Shown here in pieces: positions 18,062 to 25,803 of a stretch of DNA of 64,000 nt. The DNA comes from Luteibacter aegosomatis (GTDB lineage Bacteria; Pseudomonadota; Gammaproteobacteria; Xanthomonadales; Rhodanobacteraceae): assembly GCF_023078455.1 (NCBI RefSeq), contig NZ_CP095740.1:3956001-4020000 (forward strand). Direction: 5' to 3'. The notes below the pieces were generated by a model. The model was not told the DNA's origin, made no database searches, and saw only the letters and a list, made by a program, of their open reading frames with translations. Position numbers and translations under genes: made by a program. Position 1 is the stretch's first letter, and every line of letters starts with the position of its first letter.

Positions 18062-19188
18062 GGATCGGCCTCGAAGGCCATGCAGGCGTCGATGACGCGA
18101 TCGATCGCGTCGGCGTCCAGCGTCGGTCCCATCGGCAGGCTCAGCACCTCGGCGCAGAGACGGTCGGTGATCGGCAACGCCACGTCCCATGCGCCCTCGT
18201 AGGCGCCCTGGCGGTGCGCGGGCACGGGATAGTGCACCAGCGTGTGCACGCCGGACTCGCGCAGGTGGCGCTGGAGGGCATCGCGCCGCGCGCAACGCAC
18301 GACGAACAGGTGCCACGCATGCGCCTCGCCCGCCGCGACGTGCGGCAGGCCGATGGCGGGATGGCGGATGCCCTGGAGGTAACGGCGCGCGACCGCGCGG
18401 CGCGTCGCGACGTCCTCGTCCGCGTGCTCGAGCTTGACCCGCAGCATCGCCGCCTGGATCTCGTCCAGCCGCGAATTCACGCCGCGGTGCGGATGCCGGT
18501 ACTTCACCTCCGAACCGTAGTTGCGCAGGGCCGCCACGCGCCGGGCCAGCCGCTCGTCGGAGGTGACGACGGCACCGCCGTCGCCCAGCGCGCCGAGGTT
18601 CTTCGACGGAAAGAAGCTGAAGCCCGCGGCGTCGCCGAACGCGCCCGCGCGCACGCCACCGCGCGTCGCGCCATGGGCCTGCGCGGCATCCTCGATCAGC
18701 AACAGGCCGTACCGCTTCGCGATGACGCCGAGCGCGGCCATGTCGGCGAGCTGTCCGTACAGGTGCACGGCGAGGATGGCGCGCGTGCGCGGACCGACGG
18801 CCGCCTCCACGCGCGCGGGATCGAGGTTGAACGTGGCCTCGTCGGGCTCGACCGGCACCGCGCGCAGGCCCGCCTCGTCGACGGCGAGGAAGCTGGCGAT
18901 GAAGGTATTCGCCGGCACGATCACCTCGTCGCCGGGCGAAAGCTCGCCGAGATCGCGGTACGCCCGCAGGATCAGCGTGAGCGCGTCGAGACCGTTGCCC
19001 ACGCCCAGTGCATGCCGCGTGCCGCACCATGCGGCGAATTCGCCTTCGAAGGCCTCCAGCTCCCTGCCCAGCACGTACCAGCCCGAATCGATGACGCGGG
19101 CCGCCGCGGCCTTGAGCGCGTCGGCGTGGCGTGCGTTCACCTCGCGCAGGTCGAGGAACGGCACCTCGTCGGTCAGCGTCCCGGCCAT
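18058..19188 (-). CDS. fdtB: Sugar aminotransferase, DegT/DnrJ/EryC1/StrS family (FdtB-like)
   Basis: 376 residues. PLP fold markers: [13 protein letters not shown] at the start, [37 protein letters not shown], and the Schiff-base lysine in [16 protein letters not shown] (about residue 190), then [16 protein letters not shown]. With the FdtA-like ketoisomerase directly upstream (16-base overlap), the likely reaction is transfer of an amino group to C3 of a dTDP-3-keto-6-deoxyhexose, giving dTDP-Fucp3N or dTDP-Quip3N. The gene for the dTDP-glucose dehydratase (RmlB) is not in this window. The exact stereochemistry cannot be read from the sequence. Confidence 0.83.
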   Translation of the reverse strand: MAGTLTDEVPFLDLREVNARHADALKAAAARVIDSGWYVLGRELEAFEGEFAAWCGTRHALGVGNGLDALTLILRAYRDLGELSPGDEVIVPANTFIASFLAVDEAGLRAVPVEPDEATFNLDPARVEAAVGPRTRAILAVHLYGQLADMAALGVIAKRYGLLLIEDAAQAHGATRGGVRAGAFGDAAGFSFFPSKNLGALGDGGAVVTSDERLARRVAALRNYGSEVKYRHPHRGVNSRLDEIQAAMLRVKLEHADEDVATRRAVARRYLQGIRHPAIGLPHVAAGEAHAWHLFVVRCARRDALQRHLRESGVHTLVHYPVPAHRQGAYEGAWDVALPITDRLCAEVLSLPMGPTLDADAIDRVIDACMAFEADP

Positions 19189-19616
19189 GCCACCACGGTC
19201 TCGGGATAGGCGGCGATCTGCGACTCGCGCAGGAACTGGTCGTACTCGGCGATGTAGTCGCCCGGATCGTACGGTTGGTCGGCGAGCACCATCAGCACGC
19301 AGTCGTCGCTGAAGTCGTACAGCTCGCGCCAGACCATGCGGCCGATCAGGAGACCCTGCGACGGATCGCTCAGGCGCGTTTCCACGGCACCGGTGCCGTC
19401 GTCGAGCATCACGGTGACCGAGCCGCGCACCGCCACGGCCATCTGCGTCAGCCGGCGATGCGCATGCTGGCCACGGCGCACGCCCTCGCGCGTGGCGAAA
19501 ATGTAATAGACGCGCCGGATGTCGAACGGCACGTTGAGCTTCGGTTCCAGCGCCACGAGCATGCCCCGGCGGTCGCCGTGCGTCTCCAGCTGGATGCGTT
19601 CGATCTCCATGGTCAT
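19173..19616 (-). CDS. fdtA: Sugar 3,4-ketoisomerase, FdtA/WxcM-like cupin
   Basis: 147 residues (145 if the second ATG at 19610 is used). A single cupin: [26 protein letters not shown] matches the FdtA/QdtA family, [26 protein letters not shown] holds the active-site histidine pair, and [20 protein letters not shown] the last strands. It would convert dTDP-4-keto-6-deoxyglucose to the 3-keto sugar for the aminotransferase that follows. First gene of the 12-gene operon, so its upstream gap (19617-19781) should hold the main promoter. Confidence 0.87.
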   Translation of the reverse strand: MTMEIERIQLETHGDRRGMLVALEPKLNVPFDIRRVYYIFATREGVRRGQHAHRRLTQMAVAVRGSVTVMLDDGTGAVETRLSDPSQGLLIGRMVWRELYDFSDDCVLMVLADQPYDPGDYIAEYDQFLRESQIAAYPETVVAWPGR

Positions 19617-19671
19617 CGGTCCCGCGTGGCCGCGTCGCGACCGTCGAAGCTGAGTGCCGTGCCCGCCGTGC

Positions 19672-19701
19672 AAAGGTTGCATGCACGAGCGCACAACCTT
19701 T
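19672..19701. promoter_or_regulatory. Inverted repeat AAAGGTTG-N14-CAACCTTT upstream of the glycan operon
   Basis: A perfect 8-base inverted repeat (19672-19679 and 19694-19701) lies 56-85 bases upstream of the fdtA start and 81-110 bases upstream of cytochrome b561, in the only non-coding gap between them (19617-19781). There is no T-run, so it is not an obvious terminator. The left half AAAGGTTGC also occurs at 4550-4558. Possible operator. Confidence 0.4.
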
Positions 19702-19781
19702 CGGAGCCTGCCAGGCACTCATCCGGTACGACGGCCCGACGCGGGCCCTCGCGGGGACACCACCAGAAGGGTTCGCAACGC

Positions 19782-20321
19782 ATGGCTCGGGACACACGCG
19801 GCACCGCCACTCCCTATCCGCGGCCGATTCGCTGGCTGCACTGGCTCATGGCCCTGCTGGTGGTGGCCGGCGCGTGCGTGGCGCTGCTTCGCGAGGAAGT
19901 CTCCGGACGCGCCCTGCGCCTGTGGCTGCTCGAAGGCCATCGCCACATCGGCCTGCTCGTGTTGCTGCTGTTCGCCGTCCGTTTGGCATTGCGCCTCACC
20001 CTGCGCGGCGCGCCGCCCGTGCCGATGCCGGCCTTCCTCCGCCTCTGCGCAGGCTTCACCCACGCGCTGCTCTACGCGTTGCTGCTGGCCATGCCCCTGC
20101 TCGGCTGGGCGTTGAGTAGCGCCGCCGACCAGACCATCCATTTCTTCGGCTTCACCCTGCCCCACATCGTGGCCGCCGACGACGATCTCGCCGATCGCCT
20201 TCAGGCATGGCACGTCGACGTGGCCTGGGTGCTGCTCGGCGTGGCCTGCCTGCACGCGGGCGCCGCCCTCTGGCATCACCTCGTCCGCCGCGACGGCGTG
20301 CTTCGCCGCATGTGGCCATGA
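19782..20321 (+). CDS. Cytochrome b561 family membrane protein
   Basis: 179 residues with four membrane helices and the conserved haem histidines of the family: RWLHWLMAL (first helix), [13 protein letters not shown] (second), [10 protein letters not shown] (third) and [19 protein letters not shown] (fourth). It should carry two b haems and oxidise quinol or pass superoxide-derived electrons in the inner membrane. It is followed after 38 bases by a haem-bearing outer-membrane-like protein and then a small cytochrome c, so it may feed electrons to them. Start at 19782 is the first ATG, with AGAAGG 12 bases upstream. Confidence 0.87.
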   Translation: MARDTRGTATPYPRPIRWLHWLMALLVVAGACVALLREEVSGRALRLWLLEGHRHIGLLVLLLFAVRLALRLTLRGAPPVPMPAFLRLCAGFTHALLYALLLAMPLLGWALSSAADQTIHFFGFTLPHIVAADDDLADRLQAWHVDVAWVLLGVACLHAGAALWHHLVRRDGVLRRMWP

Positions 20322-20359
20322 CGGCCGCCACCCTTTCATCGACACGAGGAGTCGTACCC

Positions 20360-21712
20360 ATGGGACCTTTTTCCTTCCGACGACGGGCACGCCGCCCCGG
20401 CCGCGCCGGCTGGGGGGCCGCCCTGGCGCTGCTGCTTTCGCTGGCGAGCCATGGCGCTCACGCCATTCCCGCCTTCGCCCGCCAGACCGGCGCTTCGTGC
20501 GCGGATTGCCATGCCGGTTCCTACGGTCCGGCGCTCACGCCCTACGGCATGCGCTTCAAGCTCGGCGGCTACACCGACACCGACGGCAAGGGCACCAAGA
20601 TTCCGTTGTCGCTGCAACTGGTGGAGACCCACGTCGCCCCCGCGAAGGGCAGGGGTACCACCGACCTCACCGAAGGCGACCTGTTCATCGGCGGCCGCCT
20701 CACCGAGAACGTGGGCGGCATCGTCAAGGTGCAGGCCGTGCACACGGGCCACAACACCTACAACACGCAGTTGAGCAGCGTGGACGTGCGCTACGTCGCC
20801 AAGGAGCTCACCTTCGCCGGCAAGAGCGCGCTGGTCGGCGTCACCGTGAACAACAGCCCGGGCTTCCAGGATCCGATCGGCGCCTTCCCCGGCTTCTCGG
20901 GCATCTCGCAGGGCGGTCGCACCGGCACGCTGCTCAATCCGTCGGCGCCCAACGCGCTGAACAACCACGTGATCGGCGCATCGCTGTACACGGTATACGA
21001 CAAGGTGTGGTACGCCGAGGCGGGCACGTACCGCTCGCTCTCGCAGGAAGGCCAGGACAAGCTCGGTTTCAGCCCCGGCTCCGATCCCGGTCACCTGAGC
21101 AACACCGGTTATTTCCGCCTCGCCTACATGAAGGACATGCGCAAGCAATTCTTCTCCGCCGGCGTGGTCGCGCTCACCACCAAGCGCCGGCTCCCGCGTG
21201 CCGCCCCCACCGACGAACTGAACGATTACGGCTACGACCTCACCTATCAGTACCTGGGCAACCGCGAACACATCCTCCAGGCCAGCTACGTCAACATCTA
21301 CGAACACCGTCACTTCGGCAGCCGCCCGGCCAATCCGCTCGAGCCGGGCACGCTGGCCCCGGCGCACGGCTCGGCGCGCGACGAGATCATGTCGGCCACG
21401 TACACGTTCAGGCAGACCTACGGCATCACGGTGTCGCACCTGCGCGGCACCGGCTCCGACGATCCCGCCCGCTATTCCCCCGTGCTGCCCGACCCGGACG
21501 CCACGACGAATTTCTTCACGATCTTCTGGGCGCCGTTCGGCAAGGACGATGCATGGATCACCAAGGGCAACCTCAAGCTGGCCGCGACCTGGTTCCGCAC
21601 CCTGCGCCTGAACGGACGAAGCTCGAACATCTTCGGCGCACCCCCGGGCGTCCAGCCGCTCAACGCCAAGGACATCAACGGCTTCGTGGTCACCGCCAGC
21701 CTCGCGTTCTGA
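20360..21712 (+). CDS. Secreted protein with one c-type haem site and a barrel-like body
   Basis: 450 residues. A basic start and hydrophobic stretch end in SHGAHA, a signal peptidase site near residue 35. Directly after comes IPAFARQTGASCADCHAG, with a haem c motif CxxCH at 47-51, then LTPYGMRFKLGGYT. The remaining ~370 residues alternate polar and hydrophobic residues, contain many Tyr, Gly and Asn, and end in FVVTASLAF with a terminal Phe, as outer-membrane barrels do. Proteins with this N-terminus are usually annotated only as cytochrome c. The combination suggests a haem plugged into, or attached to, an outer-membrane barrel. A GAGGAG ribosome site precedes the ATG. Confidence 0.7.
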   Translation: MGPFSFRRRARRPGRAGWGAALALLLSLASHGAHAIPAFARQTGASCADCHAGSYGPALTPYGMRFKLGGYTDTDGKGTKIPLSLQLVETHVAPAKGRGTTDLTEGDLFIGGRLTENVGGIVKVQAVHTGHNTYNTQLSSVDVRYVAKELTFAGKSALVGVTVNNSPGFQDPIGAFPGFSGISQGGRTGTLLNPSAPNALNNHVIGASLYTVYDKVWYAEAGTYRSLSQEGQDKLGFSPGSDPGHLSNTGYFRLAYMKDMRKQFFSAGVVALTTKRRLPRAAPTDELNDYGYDLTYQYLGNREHILQASYVNIYEHRHFGSRPANPLEPGTLAPAHGSARDEIMSATYTFRQTYGITVSHLRGTGSDDPARYSPVLPDPDATTNFFTIFWAPFGKDDAWITKGNLKLAATWFRTLRLNGRSSNIFGAPPGVQPLNAKDINGFVVTASLAF

Positions 21713-21759
21713 TGCCCTCCCCGTTTTCGACGTCCCGAGCCCAACGAAGGAAATCCAGC

Positions 21760-22164
21760 GTGACGATGCTCCCTACCCGCCCCCTGCCCGCGCGCCTCGC
21801 CGCCGCGGGCGCCCTCCTCCTCGGCACGCTGCTGGCCTCGCCCGCCAGCCGTGCCGGCGACGCCGCGGCCGGCAAGGACGTGTTCAAGTCCGAATGCGCC
21901 GAATGCCACAGCGTGAAGGAGGGAACGAACAAGAAAGGCCCCAGCCTGTTCGGTATCGTCGGCCGCAAGGCCGGTTCCATCGGCGACTTCAACTACTCCG
22001 ACGCGATGCGCAACAGCGGAAAGACCTGGACCCCCGACGAGCTCCACGGTTATCTCTCGCAACCGGCGAAGCAGGCCGTTGCCGGCTCGAAAATGAAATA
22101 CGATGGCCTGGACAACGCCAAGGATCTCGACGACCTGCTGTCGTACCTGGCGACCCTGAAATGA
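21760..22164 (+). CDS. Small class I cytochrome c (c2/c550-like)
   Basis: 134 residues from the GTG at 21760, chosen for its GAAGGA ribosome site 8-9 bases upstream; an ATG at 21766 would remove two residues. A signal peptide ends near SPASRAGD. The mature part has GKDVFKSECAECHSVKEG (haem CxxCH), KGPSLFGIVGRKAG and the methionine ligand in VAGSKMKYDGL, all in cytochrome c2 order. It is a soluble periplasmic electron carrier, probably working with the b561 and haem-barrel proteins upstream (spacing 47 bases). Confidence 0.9.
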   Translation: MTMLPTRPLPARLAAAGALLLGTLLASPASRAGDAAAGKDVFKSECAECHSVKEGTNKKGPSLFGIVGRKAGSIGDFNYSDAMRNSGKTWTPDELHGYLSQPAKQAVAGSKMKYDGLDNAKDLDDLLSYLATLK

Positions 22165-22191
22165 TCCAGGCAACGGGCCGACCGCGATTCC

Positions 22192-22947
22192 ATGACGGCT
22201 GACATCCGGCCTTCCCGAGACGTCCGCGAAGGCACGGCGACACGCCGTGCCCTCGTGCTGTTCGCCGCCCTGGCCTCCCTGCCGGGCGTGGCATGCGCGG
22301 ACGACTGGGCGGCCACCGTGGCGGTCAGCTCGCAGTTGGTCGATCGCGGCATCCCCATTTCCGCGCCCGGCCCGGTGGCCCAGGGCGCGGTGAACTGGTT
22401 CACGCCGTCCGGATGGTCGTTCGGCGCCTCGGCCAGCTACCAGACACGGCCCGTGGGGCGGGTCGCGGAAACCCTGCTGCAGGGCGCCAAGGCCTGGCGG
22501 ATCGACGACGACTGGCAGGCGCAGGCGTCCGCGCTCTACTACCGCTACCCGGACAACCCGGCCTGGCGCGCGTTCGAACGCGTGGAACTGGGCGGCACGG
22601 TGATCTTCCGCGACGTGCTCACCGTGGGACTCAGCGCCGCCGAACGCCTGCACGGTGGCGGCACGCCACGTGGCGCCCTCGACGTGGGCCTGCGCTGGCC
22701 GCTGGGCGACCATCTCTCCCTCGCCGCCGGTGCCGGCGTGGCCCGCTACCTGGTGGCGCCGTACCATTACTACGACGGCCAACGCGTCGGCACCGGATCG
22801 ACCAGCTACGCCTATGGCCATGCGGGCCTCGCCTGGACCGACGGGGCCTGGCGCGTGGAGGTGCTCCGCGTGATGGCCGACCGCGACCGCCGGCCGTTCG
22901 AGCGCGAGGCCTCGCCCTGGCTCGCCACGGTGGCCCGCAGCTTCTGA
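22192..22947 (+). CDS. Outer-membrane/periplasmic beta protein (Gcw_chp/TIGR02001-like)
   Basis: 251 residues. After a signal-like stretch (ALVLFAALASLPGVACADD) the protein reads TVAVSSQLVDRGIPISAPGPVAQGAVNWF, which resembles the start of the TIGR02001 family of predicted barrels. The rest alternates hydrophobic and polar residues and ends WLATVARSF with C-terminal Phe. No haem site. It follows the cytochrome c gene after 27 bases and may belong to the same transcript. Function unknown. Confidence 0.65.
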   Translation: MTADIRPSRDVREGTATRRALVLFAALASLPGVACADDWAATVAVSSQLVDRGIPISAPGPVAQGAVNWFTPSGWSFGASASYQTRPVGRVAETLLQGAKAWRIDDDWQAQASALYYRYPDNPAWRAFERVELGGTVIFRDVLTVGLSAAERLHGGGTPRGALDVGLRWPLGDHLSLAAGAGVARYLVAPYHYYDGQRVGTGSTSYAYGHAGLAWTDGAWRVEVLRVMADRDRRPFEREASPWLATVARSF

Positions 22948-22975
22948 TGCCCGGAGGGCATCGGCAACTTTTTCC
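22946..22975 (+). terminator. Probable rho-independent terminator, overlapping a possible ECF promoter
   Basis: GATGCCC-GGA-GGGCATC (22946-22962) starts within the stop codon of the barrel gene and is followed by CGGCAACTTTTT. The T-run is displaced by several bases, so strength is uncertain. The same stretch GGCAACTTTT resembles an ECF-type -35 box upstream of the sigma gene, with GTGGGTACTC about 15 bases on. The two signals appear to overlap. Confidence 0.45.
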
Positions 22976-23022
22976 CCTCGCGTGGGTACTCACGAGTCCG
23001 AGAACCACGCCGTGACCCCTTC

Positions 23023-23601
23023 ATGAGCCAGGCCGACACCGAACCCACAGACCGCATCCTGTTGCAGCGCATGGCCGCTGGCGACCGCGCCGCGCTGTCC
23101 ACGATGTACCGCGCCTACCACGGGCGGCTCACGCGTTTCCTCAACCGCCTCACGCGGCGGGCCGACATCATCGAGGAAGTGATCAACGACTGTTTCTGGA
23201 TCGTCTGGCAGAAGGCCGGCACGTTCCAGGGCGACTCGCGGGTCTCCACCTGGATCATGGGCATCGCCTATCGCTGCGGCCTGAAATCGCTGCGCCAGCA
23301 CGGCAGCGAACCCGTCGACGAGGACAGCGTGCCGGAGGACCGCGTGCCGTCGCACGATCCGGGCGAAGATCGCGAAATGCGCGACTGGCTGGGCCGCGGC
23401 CTCGACCGCCTGTCGCCCGAGCAGCGCGTGGTGGTCGAACTGGTCTACGGCATCGGGCACAGCCTCGACGACGTCGCCGCGATCATGCAGTGCCCCGTCG
23501 GTACCGTGAAGGCGCGCCTGTTCCACGCGCGGGTGAAACTGCGCAACCTGCTACCGGGCCTGGCCGGCGAAACGGCCACGTCCAAGGAGAAACTGTCATG
23601 A
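23023..23601 (+). CDS. ECF RNA polymerase sigma factor
   Basis: 192 residues. Region 2 includes RMAAGDRAALSTMYRAYHGRLTRFL, VINDCFWIVWQKAGTFQGD and VSTWIMGIAYRCGLKSLR; region 4 includes LSPEQRVVVELVYGIGHSLDDVAAIM and CPVGTVKARLFHARVKLR, the DNA-binding helix-turn-helix. There is no region 3, as expected of ECF sigmas. The stop overlaps the anti-sigma start by four bases (ATGA), so the pair is made together. The signal and regulon are unknown; autoregulation through the GGCAACTTTT element upstream is likely but unproven. Confidence 0.93.
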   Translation: MSQADTEPTDRILLQRMAAGDRAALSTMYRAYHGRLTRFLNRLTRRADIIEEVINDCFWIVWQKAGTFQGDSRVSTWIMGIAYRCGLKSLRQHGSEPVDEDSVPEDRVPSHDPGEDREMRDWLGRGLDRLSPEQRVVVELVYGIGHSLDDVAAIMQCPVGTVKARLFHARVKLRNLLPGLAGETATSKEKLS

Positions 23602-24236
23602 CCCGCCCCACCCCAGACGGCACCGAGTGCGCCCGCGCCTGGGAAGCCATGCCCTGGGTGCTCCAGGAGAGCGCCGACGCCTCGCAGAAGGCCTGGTTCG
23701 CCGAACACCTGGCGGGCTGCGCGGACTGCCGCCGTGAATTCGAACTGCAGGAACGCCTGCACCTGGCCATGTCGCTCGACCCCATCGTCGAGCCCGATCC
23801 CGAGGTGGGCCTGCGCCGCCTGCTCGCCCGCATCGACGCCGACGATCCGCAGCGCGCCCCCGTGCGCAAGGTCGCCAACGGTTCGTGGGTGGTCCGCCTG
23901 CTCGCGGCCGCCGTGCTCGTCCAGGCGGTGGGCATCGGCGTGCTCGGCATGAAGCTGTGGACCAACGACCATTCGCCCGCCAGCTATCGCACCCTCAGTT
24001 CGCCGTCGGCGCCCGCGCCGGCCGGTGCCCTGCACGTGGTGCCGGAGAAGAGCATGAGCGTGGACCGCTGGAACACGCTGCTCCGCGACCAGCACCTGAG
24101 CGTGGTCGGCGGTCCCAACAGCGTGGGCGCCTATACCGTCGTCTCCGACGATGCGCAGGCGTCCCAGGCCGACGTGATCAAGCGCTTGCACGGCGCGGGC
24201 ATCCGCTTCGCCGAACCGGCCACGGGCTCGCCATGA
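23598..24236 (+). CDS. Anti-sigma factor with zinc-binding ZAS domain
   Basis: 212 residues. The cytoplasmic N-terminal domain carries HLAGCADC, the HxxxCxxC zinc motif of ZAS anti-sigma factors. A membrane helix lies at about 96-120 (VVRLLAAAVLVQAVGIGVLG), followed by a periplasmic domain of ~90 residues. It should hold the ECF sigma at the inner membrane until a signal arrives. Coupled to both neighbours by four-base overlaps. The periplasmic part is not recognised; it may be the substrate or partner of the subtilase encoded next. Confidence 0.88.
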   Translation: MTRPTPDGTECARAWEAMPWVLQESADASQKAWFAEHLAGCADCRREFELQERLHLAMSLDPIVEPDPEVGLRRLLARIDADDPQRAPVRKVANGSWVVRLLAAAVLVQAVGIGVLGMKLWTNDHSPASYRTLSSPSAPAPAGALHVVPEKSMSVDRWNTLLRDQHLSVVGGPNSVGAYTVVSDDAQASQADVIKRLHGAGIRFAEPATGSP

Positions 24237-25498
24237 ACCTCTTCCGCGTGGCGCTGGCCATCGCGCTGGCGGCGGCACCGTTCTGCACCATCGCAAGCCC
24301 GGCGCAGGACGACGTGCAGCCGCCCGACGGCGTCACCGGCATGGACGCCACGCGCGATATCGTGCTCGCCGTCGACAACCCGCTCGCGCCGGCGCCGCCG
24401 CATGCCGGTTCCAGCCTCATCGGCTACGCGCCGCCGCCCACCTACGGCGCGGGGCAGCGCGCCCGCTCGCTGCTGGCCGACCTGCGCAAGCGCTACGGCT
24501 GGAACGAGATGGGCGGCTGGCCCATCCGCGCGCTCGGCCTTTACTGCATCGTGCTGCGTCCGCCGGCCGGCATCGATCGCGACGCATTGATCGCCGACCT
24601 GGGCAAGGACGACCGCGTGCGGCTGGCGCAGCCGTTGCAGGATTACACCGTCTACGCCTCGCCGACGACCGAGCCGGAACATCACTACAACGATCCCTAC
24701 ACCGACCTCCAACACGGCTTCGTCGACACGCAAGCGGCCATCGCGCACGCGGTGACCCAGGGCAACGGCGTGCACGTGGCCATCGTCGACACGGGGGCGG
24801 ATACCGCGCATCCCGACCTCGCCGGGCACGTCACCGTGGCCGGCGACGCGGTCAGTCCCAACGACCCCGCGTTCGCCGACGATCGCCACGGCACCGAGGT
24901 GGCCGGCGTGATCGCCGCGGTGGGCGACAATCACCAGGGCATGGTGGGGATCGCACCGAAGGCGAAGCTCAGCGTCTACAAGGCCTGCTGGTATCCCGAC
25001 CCCAAGGGCGGCGCGCGCTGCAACTCGTTCACCCTCGCCAAGGCGCTCGGCGCCGTCGGCGACACCGACGCACGCATCGTCAACCTCAGCCTGGGTGGTC
25101 CGGCCGATCCCTTGCTGGGCAAGTTGCTGTCGCATCTGATCGCGCAGGGCCGCATCGTGATCGCCGCGCTACCTCCCGACGGCGACTCCCTGGGTTTCCC
25201 GGACAGCGCGCCCGGCGTGATCGTGGTGCGCTCCACCGCGAACACGCCCGCGCCGAAAGGCGTGCTCAGCGCGCCGGGCAACGACATCCTCACCACCCAG
25301 CCAGGCGGCGGCTACGATTTCACCTCGGGTTCGTCGATGGCCACCGCGCACGTGAGCGGCATCGTCGCCCTGCTGCTGGCGGTGTCGCCCGACATCGACG
25401 CCAAGCGCGTGCACGACGTGCTGCTCGACACCAGCACGCTCACCCACGGCATGCTCCAGGTGAACGCCGCCGCGGCGGTCGAGGCGATCAGGCGCTGA
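24233..25498 (+). CDS. Secreted subtilisin-family (S8) serine protease
   Basis: 421 residues with a signal peptide (MNLFRVALAIALAAAP). Residues ~40-140 look like a pro-region: ALGLYCIVLRPPAGIDRDALIADLGKD and VRLAQPLQDY. Catalytic triad: D186 in VAIVDTGAD, H219 in DDRHGTEVAG, S368 in TSGSSMATAHVSG. The oxyanion-hole asparagine normally seen in AAGN is not present: the strand reads IVIAALPPDGDSLGFPD, so activity may be reduced or use another residue. A Cys pair (C252, C263) could be a disulphide. Cotranscribed with the ECF sigma and anti-sigma genes, it is either a regulator of the anti-sigma or the effector of the stress response. Confidence 0.88.
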   Translation: MNLFRVALAIALAAAPFCTIASPAQDDVQPPDGVTGMDATRDIVLAVDNPLAPAPPHAGSSLIGYAPPPTYGAGQRARSLLADLRKRYGWNEMGGWPIRALGLYCIVLRPPAGIDRDALIADLGKDDRVRLAQPLQDYTVYASPTTEPEHHYNDPYTDLQHGFVDTQAAIAHAVTQGNGVHVAIVDTGADTAHPDLAGHVTVAGDAVSPNDPAFADDRHGTEVAGVIAAVGDNHQGMVGIAPKAKLSVYKACWYPDPKGGARCNSFTLAKALGAVGDTDARIVNLSLGGPADPLLGKLLSHLIAQGRIVIAALPPDGDSLGFPDSAPGVIVVRSTANTPAPKGVLSAPGNDILTTQPGGGYDFTSGSSMATAHVSGIVALLLAVSPDIDAKRVHDVLLDTSTLTHGMLQVNAAAAVEAIRR

Positions 25499-25688
25499 AC
25501 GGACGGAACATGCGGCAGAAGGTCGAGCGTTGCCGGTGGGCCGGACACGGGTCGCCCCCGGCGTGATCGACACGGGTGGCCTTCACCAGGACCTCGGAGG
25601 GCCGGGCCTCCGGCGCCCTGGCGACGGCACAGCCCAGCGCCAGCACCAGGCCCGCGATGAGCGCGATGGATGTCCTTGCGGTCCGCAT
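25488..25688 (-). CDS. Small predicted secreted or lipoprotein, unknown function
   Basis: 66 residues from the ATG at 25688. It begins MRTARTSIALIAGLVLALGC, a good signal sequence with a possible lipobox cysteine, followed by ~45 residues with a second and third Cys (DPCPAHRQRSTFC). No family recognised. It is convergent with the subtilase gene and overlaps its last 11 bases. The ATG is preceded by AGCCAGGGC, a weak ribosome site. It could be spurious; the signal sequence is the main support. Confidence 0.45.
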   Translation of the reverse strand: MRTARTSIALIAGLVLALGCAVARAPEARPSEVLVKATRVDHAGGDPCPAHRQRSTFCRMFRPFSA

Positions 25689-25791
25689 GCCCTGGCTCCC
25701 TTGGCCTTCGTCGCCTCCGACCATAGGGGTCCGGTGGAGAACGGGCAATACCCCGGATGGGGCAATACCGGCCCTACGGATGGCTTGGGTG

Positions 25792-25797
25792 TAAAAT
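25792..25797 (+). promoter_or_regulatory. Predicted -10 box for a leaderless dusB transcript
   Basis: TAAAAT ends six bases before the dusB ATG, so transcription would start at or next to the A of the start codon, and no ribosome site is present. The -35 region is poor. The uup gene at 62294 has the same arrangement. Confidence 0.5.
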
Positions 25798-25803
25798 CGC
25801 CCG

